Part shown: positions 56,024 to 63,879 of the stretch, piece after piece
How positions within the stretch are numbered: position 1 is the stretch's first letter
Layout: every line of letters begins with the position of its first letter
Assembly (NCBI RefSeq): GCF_000756615.1
Contig: NZ_CP009288.1
Location: forward strand, 5,704,001-5,768,000
Origin: Paenibacillus durus
Lineage (GTDB): Bacteria > Bacillota > Bacilli > Paenibacillales > Paenibacillaceae
Reading direction: 5' to 3'
DNA length: 64,000 nt
Translations under genes and position numbers: made by a program
Notes under the pieces: model-generated
Told to the model about the DNA's origin: nothing
The model's input: only the letters and a program-made list of their open reading frames with translations
Databases searched by the model: none

Positions 56024-56210
56024 CCGATAACGTTGTTGTATTCCCGAACCCGAGAACCTTAAGGAAGTATAGAGCCAAAAGCAAAACTGGATCCCGACCA
56101 GCCGCGACGCGGTTAGGTGGTGAGGGTGTGTCGCCTGAATCTACTTCTTTGAAAATCCTCTGGCGACCAAGGACCATTCAGGGTCCGCAGCGGGGATACG
56201 GTGTTAGGGG
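56024..56210 (-). repeat. attC-like repeat R3 (187 bp, long subtype)
   Basis: Ends CCGATAAC and GTTAGGGG. Outer arm TATTCCCG/CGGGGATA; stem 2 GTCGCC/GGCGAC; stem 3 GGACC/GGTCC. Shares the extra arm segment GTATAGAGCC...GACCAGCCGCGA with R6. Confidence 0.88.
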
Positions 56211-56213
56211 AAC

Positions 56214-56738
56214 TCATTGCCTTCCTGAAACACCCATAAAATGTCCTTCTATGTATTTAAATATGTCCTTACCATCCCTTATAATAACTCGCTTCTTTGA
56301 ACATTCGTCAGTCAATTCTAAAATGTCTTTTATGCCTTTCTTATCGTAACTTCGATTCCATTCAAAAATCATTGTATATAGGTTCTTTACTGTTTGCTTA
56401 TAGTTCCATTGCTCAAAACCCAGTCGTGTTCTTACAAATCGCCTTATGACTCTAAAATCCCTCAGGTATTTATTAGGTCTTAATAAAAAAATTAGATCTG
56501 CTTTCTTAAAGCTGTCTTGTCCCCACTTGTAATGAACACCTTCAATAATCCATGATTCTTCTTCCAGTATTTCATTCAGCATTGAATCCCTTACATCAAT
56601 CGAGTTTTTACGGTTATCGGCATTTCGTTCCCAAACTAGATTGTCAGTTTCATAGTAATTTATTCCATACCTCTTTGACAATTCTTTCGCAATAGATGTT
56701 TTACCACTTCCACAAGCCCCAATGATTCGGATTTTTAT
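56214..56738 (-). CDS. P-loop kinase, FlaR/topology-modulation-like
   Basis: 174 residues. Walker A IIGACGSGKTSIAKELSKRYGI, then YETDNLVWERN, EESWIIEGVHYKWG, ADLIFLLRPNKYLRDFRVIRRFVRTR, all typical of the small AAA_17/adenylate-kinase-like FlaR family. No ATG lies near the start; the ATA at 56738 sits six bases after GGGAGGG and gives (M)KIRIIGACGSGKT, the usual family start. The upstream ATG lies inside the repeat. Probably non-ATG initiation. Cassette gene. Confidence 0.78.
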   Translation of the reverse strand: MKIRIIGACGSGKTSIAKELSKRYGINYYETDNLVWERNADNRKNSIDVRDSMLNEILEEESWIIEGVHYKWGQDSFKKADLIFLLRPNKYLRDFRVIRRFVRTRLGFEQWNYKQTVKNLYTMIFEWNRSYDKKGIKDILELTDECSKKRVIIRDGKDIFKYIEGHFMGVSGRQ

Positions 56739-56788
56739 GTCAATCCCTCCCTTGAAAAAGCTTACAATATAATATTGTGCAATGATTT

Positions 56789-56947
56789 CACCTAACGTTT
56801 CCGCATTCACGAACCCGAGAGGCTTAAGGCGCCAGCGCCGGGTCGCCAGACTTAACCTCGCAGGGTTGTCTGCCTGCCAATCGCTTCCCTAATTTCTCTT
56901 TCGCAGACCTAGAGCGTTAGCCCGCAGCGTGAATGCTGTGTTATACG
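56789..56947 (-). repeat. attC-like repeat R4 (159 bp)
   Basis: Ends CACCTAAC and GTTATACG; contains GCATTCACGAACCCGAGAGG, stem 2 GTCTGC/GCAGAC, and GCCCGCAGCGTGAATGC. Confidence 0.88.
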
Positions 56948-56978
56948 TAGTTACCGCCTTCTTTGAGTTGCTTAAAAA

Positions 56979-57479
56979 TCACGCTTGCTTCATTAATATG
57001 TAATAATCTAGATTATCCTTCAATTCTACTTGTTTTATAAAATTCATTTTGTTAAGTAATCTTCGTGAGCGTATATTTTCATTTTCGACGGTTGCTTCAA
57101 TATAGGTTAAATCCATAATATCAAAACCCATTCTAATAACTTCTTCTAATGCTTCTTGCATTAAGCCTTGTCCCCAATATCTAGACGATAAATCAAATCC
57201 AATTTCTGCTCTTGAATTTTGTCCTTTTTCCCAACAATGGAACCCACACGTTCCAACCAATTCATTATTAGTCCTATCAAAAATCCCGTATCTGCACCCT
57301 GCATCATCTATATGAAATTGTATTATCTCCTCTGCTTCTCTGATATCTTGACATACCTCTATATCCATATATCGTGTTACTTCTGAATCGGAGAAGTGCC
57401 GGAGAACCAATTTAGCATCCAATAAAGTCAGTTCCCTCAGTAACAATCTTTTCGTTTCAATCTTTGGGAATTCCACCAT
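56979..57479 (-). CDS. GNAT-family N-acetyltransferase (RimJ/RimL type)
   Basis: 166 residues. ETKRLLLRELTLLDAKLVLRHFSDSEVTRYMD, LVGTCGFHCWEKGQNSRAEIGFDL, RYWGQGLMQEALEEVIRMGF (acetyl-CoA binding) and NENIRSRRLLNKMNF. The substrate is unknown; such genes are typical of cassette arrays. ATG after GAGGGCG. Cassette gene between R4 and R5. Confidence 0.88.
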   Translation of the reverse strand: MVEFPKIETKRLLLRELTLLDAKLVLRHFSDSEVTRYMDIEVCQDIREAEEIIQFHIDDAGCRYGIFDRTNNELVGTCGFHCWEKGQNSRAEIGFDLSSRYWGQGLMQEALEEVIRMGFDIMDLTYIEATVENENIRSRRLLNKMNFIKQVELKDNLDYYILMKQA

Positions 57480-57529
57480 TCGAAGTTCGCCCTCACTGTT
57501 CTATTTTTGAATTTCCAAAGCGGTAATTA

Positions 57530-57688
57530 CGTATACCGTTGTTGTATTCACGAACCCTCACCACCTTAAGGCCGTTAGGCCGGCCGCGATGCGGTTAGGT
57601 GGCGCAGGGTTGTCTGCTGATTCACTTCTCCGAAATGCCTTGAGTAGACCAAAGGCGTTAGCCCGAAGCGTGAATACGGTGTTATAAG
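57530..57688 (-). repeat. attC-like repeat R5 (159 bp)
   Basis: Ends CGTATACC and GTTATAAG; outer arm TATTCACG/CGTGAATA; arm 1 CCACCT/AGGTGG; stem 2 GTCTGCT/AGTAGAC; stem 3 GGC/GCC. Confidence 0.9.
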
Positions 57689-57711
57689 ATGTCCCCGCCT
57701 TCTTCGAGATA

Positions 57712-58377
57712 CTAAACAAGAGTCCTTTCAATAACTTCATATTTCTTTGTTTCAAGGTTAATTATTCTTGTTCTTAAATCGTTCTTAGAAATGAATATAT
57801 GGTTCCCTGTACTATCAATACAATAAGCTATTGGTATTGAAATACCGCAGTTCCTAAACGAGCCATCTGCATGACTTGTTCCTACTATCATCGTATTATA
57901 TTTAATCGCTATTTTCTTAGCTTCAGAAATCCATTCATCATATTGTTCTTCACTAAACATTCCTACACCTATCGGATGTGCAACATAGGACAAATTTCTC
58001 ACATGTTCTTGCTGTTCTAATCCAAGTAATCCTTGTAATAATTCTACACATAACAAATATCCGATCTTATACCCATCAACCTCAACAGTTGAAGGGCTGT
58101 ATAAAATATCATTCATTGGTGACTTTGCTCGTTCTAAAATAATCTCACCATACTGGTTAATAATTAATGCTCTATCTTTCTTGCTGTTGTCTAAATAACC
58201 AGTGATTATCATTTTTTTATAATGTTTTGCTACCTCACATACCTTTGTTACACTACCTTCATTAGTAATGTAACCTTCCGGAAATAGTATTGTATCAAAA
58301 TCATAATCTAAAGCTATTTCTACTTGGAGCTGCTCAAGATTTGCTTCATGATTTGGCTGAGAAATAAGGATCTTCAT
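57712..58377 (-). CDS. Nitrilase-superfamily (carbon-nitrogen hydrolase) protein
   Basis: 221 residues, shorter than most family members (about 270). ISQPNHEANLEQLQVEIALDYDFDTILFPEGYI gives the Glu; IIGYLDNSKKDRALIINQYGEI, then YKIGYLLCVELLQGLLG carries the Cys; the Lys site is ILERAKSPM, in place of the usual YRKxHL. Possible amidase. It was considered for the missing ureidopropionase but lies in a cassette far from that operon. ATG 58377 after GAGG; the upstream ORF runs through R6. Confidence 0.72.
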   Translation of the reverse strand: MKILISQPNHEANLEQLQVEIALDYDFDTILFPEGYITNEGSVTKVCEVAKHYKKMIITGYLDNSKKDRALIINQYGEIILERAKSPMNDILYSPSTVEVDGYKIGYLLCVELLQGLLGLEQQEHVRNLSYVAHPIGVGMFSEEQYDEWISEAKKIAIKYNTMIVGTSHADGSFRNCGISIPIAYCIDSTGNHIFISKNDLRTRIINLETKKYEVIERTLV

Positions 58378-58414
58378 GAATGGTTTCCTCTTTTCAATAG
58401 TTTTGCGGGGATTT

Positions 58415-58601
58415 CTTATAACGTTGTTGTATTCCCGACGTCCCACCAACTTAAAGGTAGTATGGAGCCAAAGGCAAAGCCGGCTCCCGACTGGCCGCGA
58501 TGTGGTTAGGTGGTTCGGGTGTGTTGCCTGGATCCACTTCCCCGAAAAACATCTGGCGACCAAGGGCCGTCAGGCCCGCTGCGGGAATGCGGTGTTAAGC
58601 G
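58415..58601 (-). repeat. attC-like repeat R6 (187 bp, long subtype)
   Basis: Ends CTTATAAC and GTTAAGCG. Outer arm TATTCCCG/CGGGAATG; stem 2 GTTGCC/GGCGAC; stem 3 GGGCC-GTCA-GGCCC. Arm 1 resembles that of R3. Confidence 0.9.
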
Positions 58602-58636
58602 AAGTTCCTGACTTCTTCGAATCAGCTAAAGGCACT

Positions 58637-58850
58637 TTAACTCAGTTGAAAAACTTCATTAACATATTCAATTATTTCGTGTTTCTTAATATTAACCCCA
58701 AAATTATAAGTCGCCGCATAATAGTCCAGTTCATCATAGACTAATATTATTGTTTCAAGTAATGCCCTTTTCATTTCATCAAAATTGATTTCTTTTGGAA
58801 GACTTTTATTGTTTCTGCTAAAGCATAACGCCGCGAAGCTGGCGGGATTG
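58637..58850 (-). pseudogene. C-terminal part of interrupted nucleotidyltransferase gene
   Basis: Reads on the minus strand as FSRNNKSLPKEINFDEMKRA, then LETIILVYDELDYYAATYNFG and ends IIEYVNEVFQLS, stop at 58637, with no start. It is the missing end of the gene at 61796-62473, split by the transposon. The stop is 36 bp from R6, the usual cassette spacing. Confidence 0.6.
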
Positions 58851-58985
58851 CCTGTCCGGAAGTTGCCAGATATAATGACCGTATTCTAGCAAAGGAAAAA
58901 GGATACTTCCATCGCGTGTATGCCTGCTAGCACAGGCCGCACCGGAAATATCCTTCATCATTAGACATGGTCATTGTAACAGAGT

Positions 58986-59531
58986 ATGCGCTGGTTGAAA
59001 AGATCCCTGGTGTTTTTCGTCAGGGGTGCGGAGGAGGTGCCCTGCCCGTGCTGCACAGAGAACCTGGAGATTATCGGTAGCCGGGAGCGGAAGGTCCGGG
59101 GTGGGGGTGGTGAGCTGCGCCAACTGGTGATTCGCAGACTCCGGTGTGCGGGATGCCGCAGGATTCACCATGAGCTCCCGGATCTACTCATTCCCTATAA
59201 ACGGTACGATTCCCGTTGTATCGAACAGGCGGTCACGGAGCCGGAGGCGTCCGTGACCGCCTGCGCGGAAACCTCTACGTTACGGCGTTGGAAGGTCTGG
59301 TTTCGCGTGCTCTCTATCTACTTCATCCTCGTTCTGCAGGCGCTGGAGGCTCGGATGTCCGGCCTCGCTCCCGGGTCCCCCGAAGCTTCGGATCACCTGC
59401 GTATGACCTCCGCCCCCGCCTTTCGTCAGCAAGGACCCGGCTGGCTGGCCAGACTTGTCCGCCCCGTCGCAAACGCTCATTTGTGGGTACATACCCGTTT
59501 TGCCTATCTGTCCGCCCCGGCTCTACGGTAG
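58986..59531 (+). CDS. DUF6431 zinc-finger protein of the transposon
   Basis: 181 residues. Two Cys pairs (VPCPCC...RCAGCRRIHHELPDLLIPYKRYD) form a zinc finger as in ISL3-type and DUF6431 proteins; the rest is helical. It probably helps DNA binding of the transposase. It ends just before the DDE gene. Confidence 0.75.
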   Translation: MRWLKRSLVFFVRGAEEVPCPCCTENLEIIGSRERKVRGGGGELRQLVIRRLRCAGCRRIHHELPDLLIPYKRYDSRCIEQAVTEPEASVTACAETSTLRRWKVWFRVLSIYFILVLQALEARMSGLAPGSPEASDHLRMTSAPAFRQQGPGWLARLVRPVANAHLWVHTRFAYLSAPALR

Positions 59532-59571
59532 ACTCTCCTTGAGTTCATTTCAGGAAGGAGTTTACCGACCC

Positions 59572-60924
59572 ATGAAAGACCAAAAGAAAGCCGAAGCCCT
59601 CGCCGCAGAGCGGATGCAGCTTCTCGCTCCCCTGCTTGCCGAAGGGCTGGACCCGGCCAAAGCCCGGGAGATGAAAGCGCAGATTTGTAAGCAAACCGGA
59701 CTCTCCGAACGTACCTTGCGCCGGTATTTGGCGAGTTACCGGAGCGAAGGATTTACCGGCCTGAAGCCCAAAGGCAAAGGGCGGCAGCCCTCCGAAGAGA
59801 TTCTTCCTACCGCCGTGCTCGAGCAAGCGATTCTCTTGCGCCGGGAGGTCCCCGGCCGCAGCGTCGCACAGCTCATTCAGATTTTAGAATGGGAAGGGCG
59901 GATTTCGCCGGGCCAAATTAAGCGTAGTACCCTGCAGGAGAGACTGACTGCCTGTGGCTACAGCTCGCGCCATCTGCGGATGTACGCCGAATCCGGGGTT
60001 GCCGCCAGACGCTTCCAGCAGCGCCACCGGAACCAGCTGTGGCAGTCAGACCTCAAATACGGACCGTATTTGCCCCTTGGCGAAAGCGGGACGATGAAAC
60101 AGGTGTATCTGGTCGTGTTCATTGACGACGCTACAAGGTTTATTCTGCATGGGGAGTTTGTGCCGGTCATGGACCAGCGGCTGGTCGAATCGGCGTTTCG
60201 CCAAGCGATCCAGAAGTATGGGGTACCAGAAGCGGTCTATTTTGACAACGGCAAGCAGTACCGTACCCAAGCCATGACCCGGATATGTTCCAAGCTCGGA
60301 ACCCGGCTGCTCTATGCGAAGCCCTACTCGCCTGAATCCAAAGGCAAGGTCGAACGGTTTAACCAAATCGTCGATTCGTTTCTGAGCGAAGTCGCCTTGG
60401 AGAAGCCGAAGACACTCGAGCAGTTGAATGAGCGCTTCGAGGTATGGCTCTCGGAGTGCTACCAGCACAAGCCCCACTCCGCCCTGCCGGACAAGCAAAG
60501 CCCGGAAACGGCGTTTCGGAGTGACAAGAAAGCACTGCGGTTCATGGACCCGGATACCTTGGCGGACGCGTTCTTGCATAGTGAAAAGCGGAAGGTCGAC
60601 AAGTCGGGCTGCATTAGCTTCATGAACCGAAAGTACGAAGTGGGCCTGACGGTCATTGGCTGTACGGTCGAGGTGGTTTATGACCCGGCAGACCCCACGG
60701 AACTGACGATTGAGTATGAGGGACGAGCGCCGTGGCGGGTGCGCGAGATGGAAATCGGTCAGCGGGCGGGAACCCGTCCGGCGTTGCCGGAGCACCTGGG
60801 CGCATCTATGACCGACACGTCGAGACTGCTGGAGGCGGCAGAGCAGCGACACCAGCAGCGCAAACAGCGGGAAGCACCTGCGGTGACGTACCGCAGAGTG
60901 CAGGCGGAGGATGGCCATGTTTGA
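59572..60924 (+). CDS. DDE transposase (rve integrase core)
   Basis: 450 residues. N-terminal HTH (QICKQTGLSERTLRRYLASYRSEGFTGLKPKGKGR), then an rve catalytic core: WQSDLKYG, VYLVVFIDDATRF, YFDNGKQYRTQ, and SPESKGKVERFNQIV (the D, D, E triad). Mu-transposase-like beta-barrel afterwards. Start at ATG 59572 after GGAAGGAG. Overlaps the next gene. Confidence 0.87.
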   Translation: MKDQKKAEALAAERMQLLAPLLAEGLDPAKAREMKAQICKQTGLSERTLRRYLASYRSEGFTGLKPKGKGRQPSEEILPTAVLEQAILLRREVPGRSVAQLIQILEWEGRISPGQIKRSTLQERLTACGYSSRHLRMYAESGVAARRFQQRHRNQLWQSDLKYGPYLPLGESGTMKQVYLVVFIDDATRFILHGEFVPVMDQRLVESAFRQAIQKYGVPEAVYFDNGKQYRTQAMTRICSKLGTRLLYAKPYSPESKGKVERFNQIVDSFLSEVALEKPKTLEQLNERFEVWLSECYQHKPHSALPDKQSPETAFRSDKKALRFMDPDTLADAFLHSEKRKVDKSGCISFMNRKYEVGLTVIGCTVEVVYDPADPTELTIEYEGRAPWRVREMEIGQRAGTRPALPEHLGASMTDTSRLLEAAEQRHQQRKQREAPAVTYRRVQAEDGHV

Positions 60925-61717
60925 GTCCTTCTACGAGTTGCACCGTGCTCCGTTCTCCAGAGATCTTGCGGTAGACGAGTTATATGCGTCTGCGTCGCAG
61001 GAAGAAATGCTCGGGCGTCTGGCCTATGTCGCGGAACGCCAGTGGTTTGCCGTGCTCACAGGGGACTGCGGGACCGGGAAAACGACTACGATCCGGCGGT
61101 TAGCCAAGGAACTGGACGAGGCGCGCTTTAAGCTACTCTACCTGTCCGATTCGAAACTGACCCCGCGCCACTTCTACAAAGGGCTGCTGGAGCAGCTCGG
61201 CTGTGAGTCGAAATTTTACCGGGGGGATGCAAAACGGCAGTTACACCGGGAGATTGAACTCATGCGTGGGATTCACCGGCTACAGCCCGTGGTCGTGGTC
61301 GATGAAGCCCATCTGCTGGACCGGGAGATGCTGGAGGAACTGCGATTTCTACTAAATCTGAAAATGGATTCACAGAGTCCGATGGCCCTGATTCTGGTGG
61401 GGCAAAGCGAACTGTGGGACCGGCTGGGGCTGCAAGCCTATGCGGCGATCCGCCAGCGAATTGATATGCAGTGTTATCTTCCGCATATGGACCGGGCGGA
61501 AGTGGGGGCCTATATGAAGAGGCATCTGAGTGCAGCAGGTGCCGAGCATGAACTGTTTACGGAGGCGGCGATGGATGAAATCTACCGTTTTTCCAGCGGA
61601 GCCGCCCGGCTGGTGAACAAGCTCTGTACCCACGCGTTGATCTACGGCGCACAGAACAAGCACCGGATTGTGGACGACCATATGGTAAAGCGCGTGATCC
61701 AGGGAGAATTGTCATGA
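60911..61717 (+). CDS. ExeA/TniB-like AAA ATPase of the transposon
   Basis: 268 residues. Opens FESFYELHRAPFSRDL as in ExeA-type ATPases; Walker A LTGDCGTGKTTTI, Walker B VVVVDEAHLLD, sensor region LILVGQSEL. Works as target selector and activator like MuB, TniB or IstB. Starts 14 bp before the transposase stop. Confidence 0.87.
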   Translation: MAMFESFYELHRAPFSRDLAVDELYASASQEEMLGRLAYVAERQWFAVLTGDCGTGKTTTIRRLAKELDEARFKLLYLSDSKLTPRHFYKGLLEQLGCESKFYRGDAKRQLHREIELMRGIHRLQPVVVVDEAHLLDREMLEELRFLLNLKMDSQSPMALILVGQSELWDRLGLQAYAAIRQRIDMQCYLPHMDRAEVGAYMKRHLSAAGAEHELFTEAAMDEIYRFSSGAARLVNKLCTHALIYGAQNKHRIVDDHMVKRVIQGELS

Positions 61718-61795
61718 TTCTCCCTGCTTTTCTATCCTACTGCGGACAGCATGGCCGTCAATAGCAGGACAGCTTACACCGTCAACCTCCGGTCA

Positions 61796-62473
61796 TTATG
61801 GGTTAGCAGTAACACTTTTATTCAATTTAAGTAAGTCGATGGGTTGAAGATCATCAACACTTCTATATCTCTTTGTTTCTAAGTTAGTTCTATAACCACA
61901 GAGTTCAACCGCCATATTACGGGCTAATTCCATTTCACCTAAAGCACGCCAAAATTTACCTCTTTTAATTGCAATTGCACAATGCATAAGATAATGCCAT
62001 ACATCAGTAGAGATTTCTTCGGAGCGTGATTTGACATCAATATTCGATGTCTTCCCATGAAATTGGGAGGTTATATTCCAAGATGCATGCATTCTATTAT
62101 CAATATCCCCAATCTTATCTACCTCAATCTTCCACAACTTCCTTCGAGCTGAAACGTTTCTCAAATGGTCATATCCAATATCGATTTCCAAATAATTAGC
62201 GAGCAAAAATACATGTAAGGAACGGTTTATCATCTCCAACGATTGCCATACTTCAAAGCTTTCATGAATTTGTTCTCTAATTCTAAGCATAAAATTAGGT
62301 TTGTCACAATCATCCTTAATTACAATATATAGATCAATGTCTGATAATTCGTCGGTAAATCCAACAGCTCCGGATCCAATACTTATAACAGATAAAACTT
62401 CATCGATCTTAGTGATGTTGTTGATTATACATTCTTTAATGTGTTCTCTTTGTTGTGGAGTATAATGTTTCAA
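61796..62473 (-). pseudogene. Nucleotidyltransferase-domain gene, 3' end displaced by the transposon
   Basis: 225 codons remaining. Active site ISIGSGAVGFTDELSDIDLYIVI (GSxxx...DxD) as in aminoglycoside/lincosamide-type nucleotidyltransferases, then HVFLLANYLEIDIGYDHL. The stop at 61796 lies in transposon DNA; the true C-terminus is at 58637-58850. RBS region weak. Cassette gene behind R7. Confidence 0.75.
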
Positions 62474-62525
62474 GACTACACCCCCTGTTACTTTTTTAGT
62501 TTTTTACGTCGTCTTTCAGGAATTT

Positions 62526-62689
62526 CGCTTAGCATTGTTGTATTCACGAACCCCTCACTAGCTAAAGGGGCGCTAGCCCGGGTAAGACGGACTTAGCAAA
62601 TGCAGGGTTGTCTGCTGATTCCGCTTCCCTGAAAAGCCTCTTGCAGACCAAGGTCCGTCAGGCCCGCCGCGTGAATATGTTGTTATAGG
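62526..62689 (-). repeat. attC-like repeat R7 (164 bp)
   Basis: Ends CGCTTAGC and GTTATAGG; TATTCACG/CGTGAATA; stem 2 GTCTGC/GCAGAC; stem 3 GGTCC/GGCCC with one mismatch. Confidence 0.88.
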
Positions 62690-62728
62690 ATGTCAGCGCC
62701 TTCTTCGAATTGCTATAAAAACTCTTAT

Positions 62729-63106
62729 TTATTCTTCATCTTCTACTAGATCATTGTCATCGAAATATATTCCATATGGTACACCATTTTCAGTGAACCC
62801 AATATTCAAAAAATCATTTTCGTCTTGTCCATATTCTTCTAATTGCTTTCTCTCTTTCTTTTGTTGATTATTTTTAATTCGTCTTTCCTTATCAATTTCC
62901 AATTGTTTTATATATTTCTCATCAACTAATATTCCTAGCATCTTTAACTCTTGAGCAGCACATAACAAGTCAACCGCAAAATGCTTACTGTATCCTCTTA
63001 CTTTATTACTTCCGTTGTATTTAACTAACCAGCTTTTTGCTGCTTGCAATCTACCATCACGATTAAGTCTTTTATGTCTTGGGGTATTTGATTTTTTCTT
63101 TGTCAT
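62729..63106 (-). CDS. Unknown charged protein, 125 residues
   Basis: Lys-rich start MTKKKSNTPRHKRLNRDGRLQ, then AAKSWLVKYNGSNKVRGYSKHFAVDLLCAAQELKMLGI and an acidic tail, probably helical. I do not recognise a family; the segment resembles small HTH-like proteins of Bacilli. ATG 63106 follows AAGGA; the longer ORF start lies in R8. Cassette gene. Confidence 0.65.
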   Translation of the reverse strand: MTKKKSNTPRHKRLNRDGRLQAAKSWLVKYNGSNKVRGYSKHFAVDLLCAAQELKMLGILVDEKYIKQLEIDKERRIKNNQQKKERKQLEEYGQDENDFLNIGFTENGVPYGIYFDDNDLVEDEE

Positions 63107-63149
63107 TCGTATTTCCTTTTTCAATGTTTTTAACATATTGCGCTGATTT

Positions 63150-63316
63150 CCTATAACGTTGTTGTACTCACGACGCCGTCCCAAAGGGACTTAAGGTGGT
63201 GCGGGTGTGTCCGGCTGAATATACTTCCCTGCTACCGATATGCCTCCTCGAATCCTCTTCTAACTTCTGTCGGACCGAGGGCCGAATGGCCCGAAGCGTG
63301 AATATGGTGTTATAGG
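63150..63316 (-). repeat. attC-like repeat R8 (167 bp)
   Basis: Ends CCTATAAC and GTTATAGG (perfect match); TACTCACG/CGTGAATA; stem 2 GTCCG/CGGAC; stem 3 GGGCC-GAAT-GGCCC. Confidence 0.9.
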
Positions 63317-63353
63317 ATGTTGGGGCCTTCTTCGAGATGCTTACGCAGTTCTT

Positions 63354-63833
63354 TTACAAGATCTTTAATCTGTCTAGTCTGTAGTCTTCAATTAGTTCAA
63401 TGTTTCTTTTGTTTCTTACATAGTCCTTAATTTGCTTATTTATATTTGGAATTAAAAATACTTCTTCTAACTCTTCAATAGGAATCCATTTAACTGCAGT
63501 TTGATATTTATCAGGGATATCAGGCAATTGAGGAATTGAATTGTTCTTTAAAGTACATTCAAAAATTAAATGAATTCCGTGTAGTTCATTAATTCCATAG
63601 TCGCCAGATTGCTTATGAGGAGCAAATTCATATACTAATGCGAGCTGTCCTACTTCGACTTCTGCCATGGTCTCTTCAAATACTTCACGAACAACACCTT
63701 CAACAATGGTTTCATCTGGCTCTAAGCCTCCGCCTGGTAAATTGTAATGAATGCCATTGTCATCATATTCAACAAGCAAAACACAATTATCTTTAATGAT
63801 AAGGCCAGTACATCTAATTCGTACGTGTGGCAA
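63354..63833 (-). CDS. Nudix hydrolase
   Basis: 159 residues. Nudix box GGGLEPDETIVEGVVREVFEE, with TMAEVEVGQ after it and the LPGG that precedes it; GINELHGIHLIFEC on the second sheet. The substrate is unknown. Begins MPHVRIRCTGLIIKDNCVLLVE. First gene of the array, 47 bp from CTCATAAC. Confidence 0.88.
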   Translation of the reverse strand: MPHVRIRCTGLIIKDNCVLLVEYDDNGIHYNLPGGGLEPDETIVEGVVREVFEETMAEVEVGQLALVYEFAPHKQSGDYGINELHGIHLIFECTLKNNSIPQLPDIPDKYQTAVKWIPIEELEEVFLIPNINKQIKDYVRNKRNIELIEDYRLDRLKIL

Positions 63834-63879
63834 ATTGTCACCTCTTTGTTCTTTAATGTTTTAGGTATTGCCCCAATTT

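Larger units (their letters stand above)
58847..61799 (+). mobile_element. Three-gene Mu/IS21-like transposon inside a cassette
   Basis: GC-rich unit of about 2.95 kb inside AT-rich cassette DNA, coding a DUF6431 protein, a DDE transposase and an ExeA-like ATPase. ATAATGACCG at 58872-58881 is inverted at 61790-61799. GGG sits at both outer sides, but I could not fix the exact ends or target duplication; the left boundary may lie anywhere from about 58827 to 58872. Confidence 0.7.

Noticed and set aside
57712..58377. Nitrilase-fold protein as the missing beta-ureidopropionase
   Set aside because: It sits in a cassette 35 kb away, is short, and lacks the usual Lys motif; context does not support the role.
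57712..58563. Longer form of the nitrilase-fold gene starting at 58563
   Set aside because: The extra 62 codons run through repeat R6; a ribosome site directly precedes the ATG at 58377.
53647..63316. CRISPR array, because of regularly spaced repeats
   Set aside because: The repeats are 159-187 bp and separated by whole genes, with no short unique spacers and no cas genes.
53647..63316. Degenerate tRNA genes, because the repeats look cloverleaf-like
   Set aside because: No T-loop, anticodon arm or CCA-type end can be matched, and the length is twice that of a tRNA.
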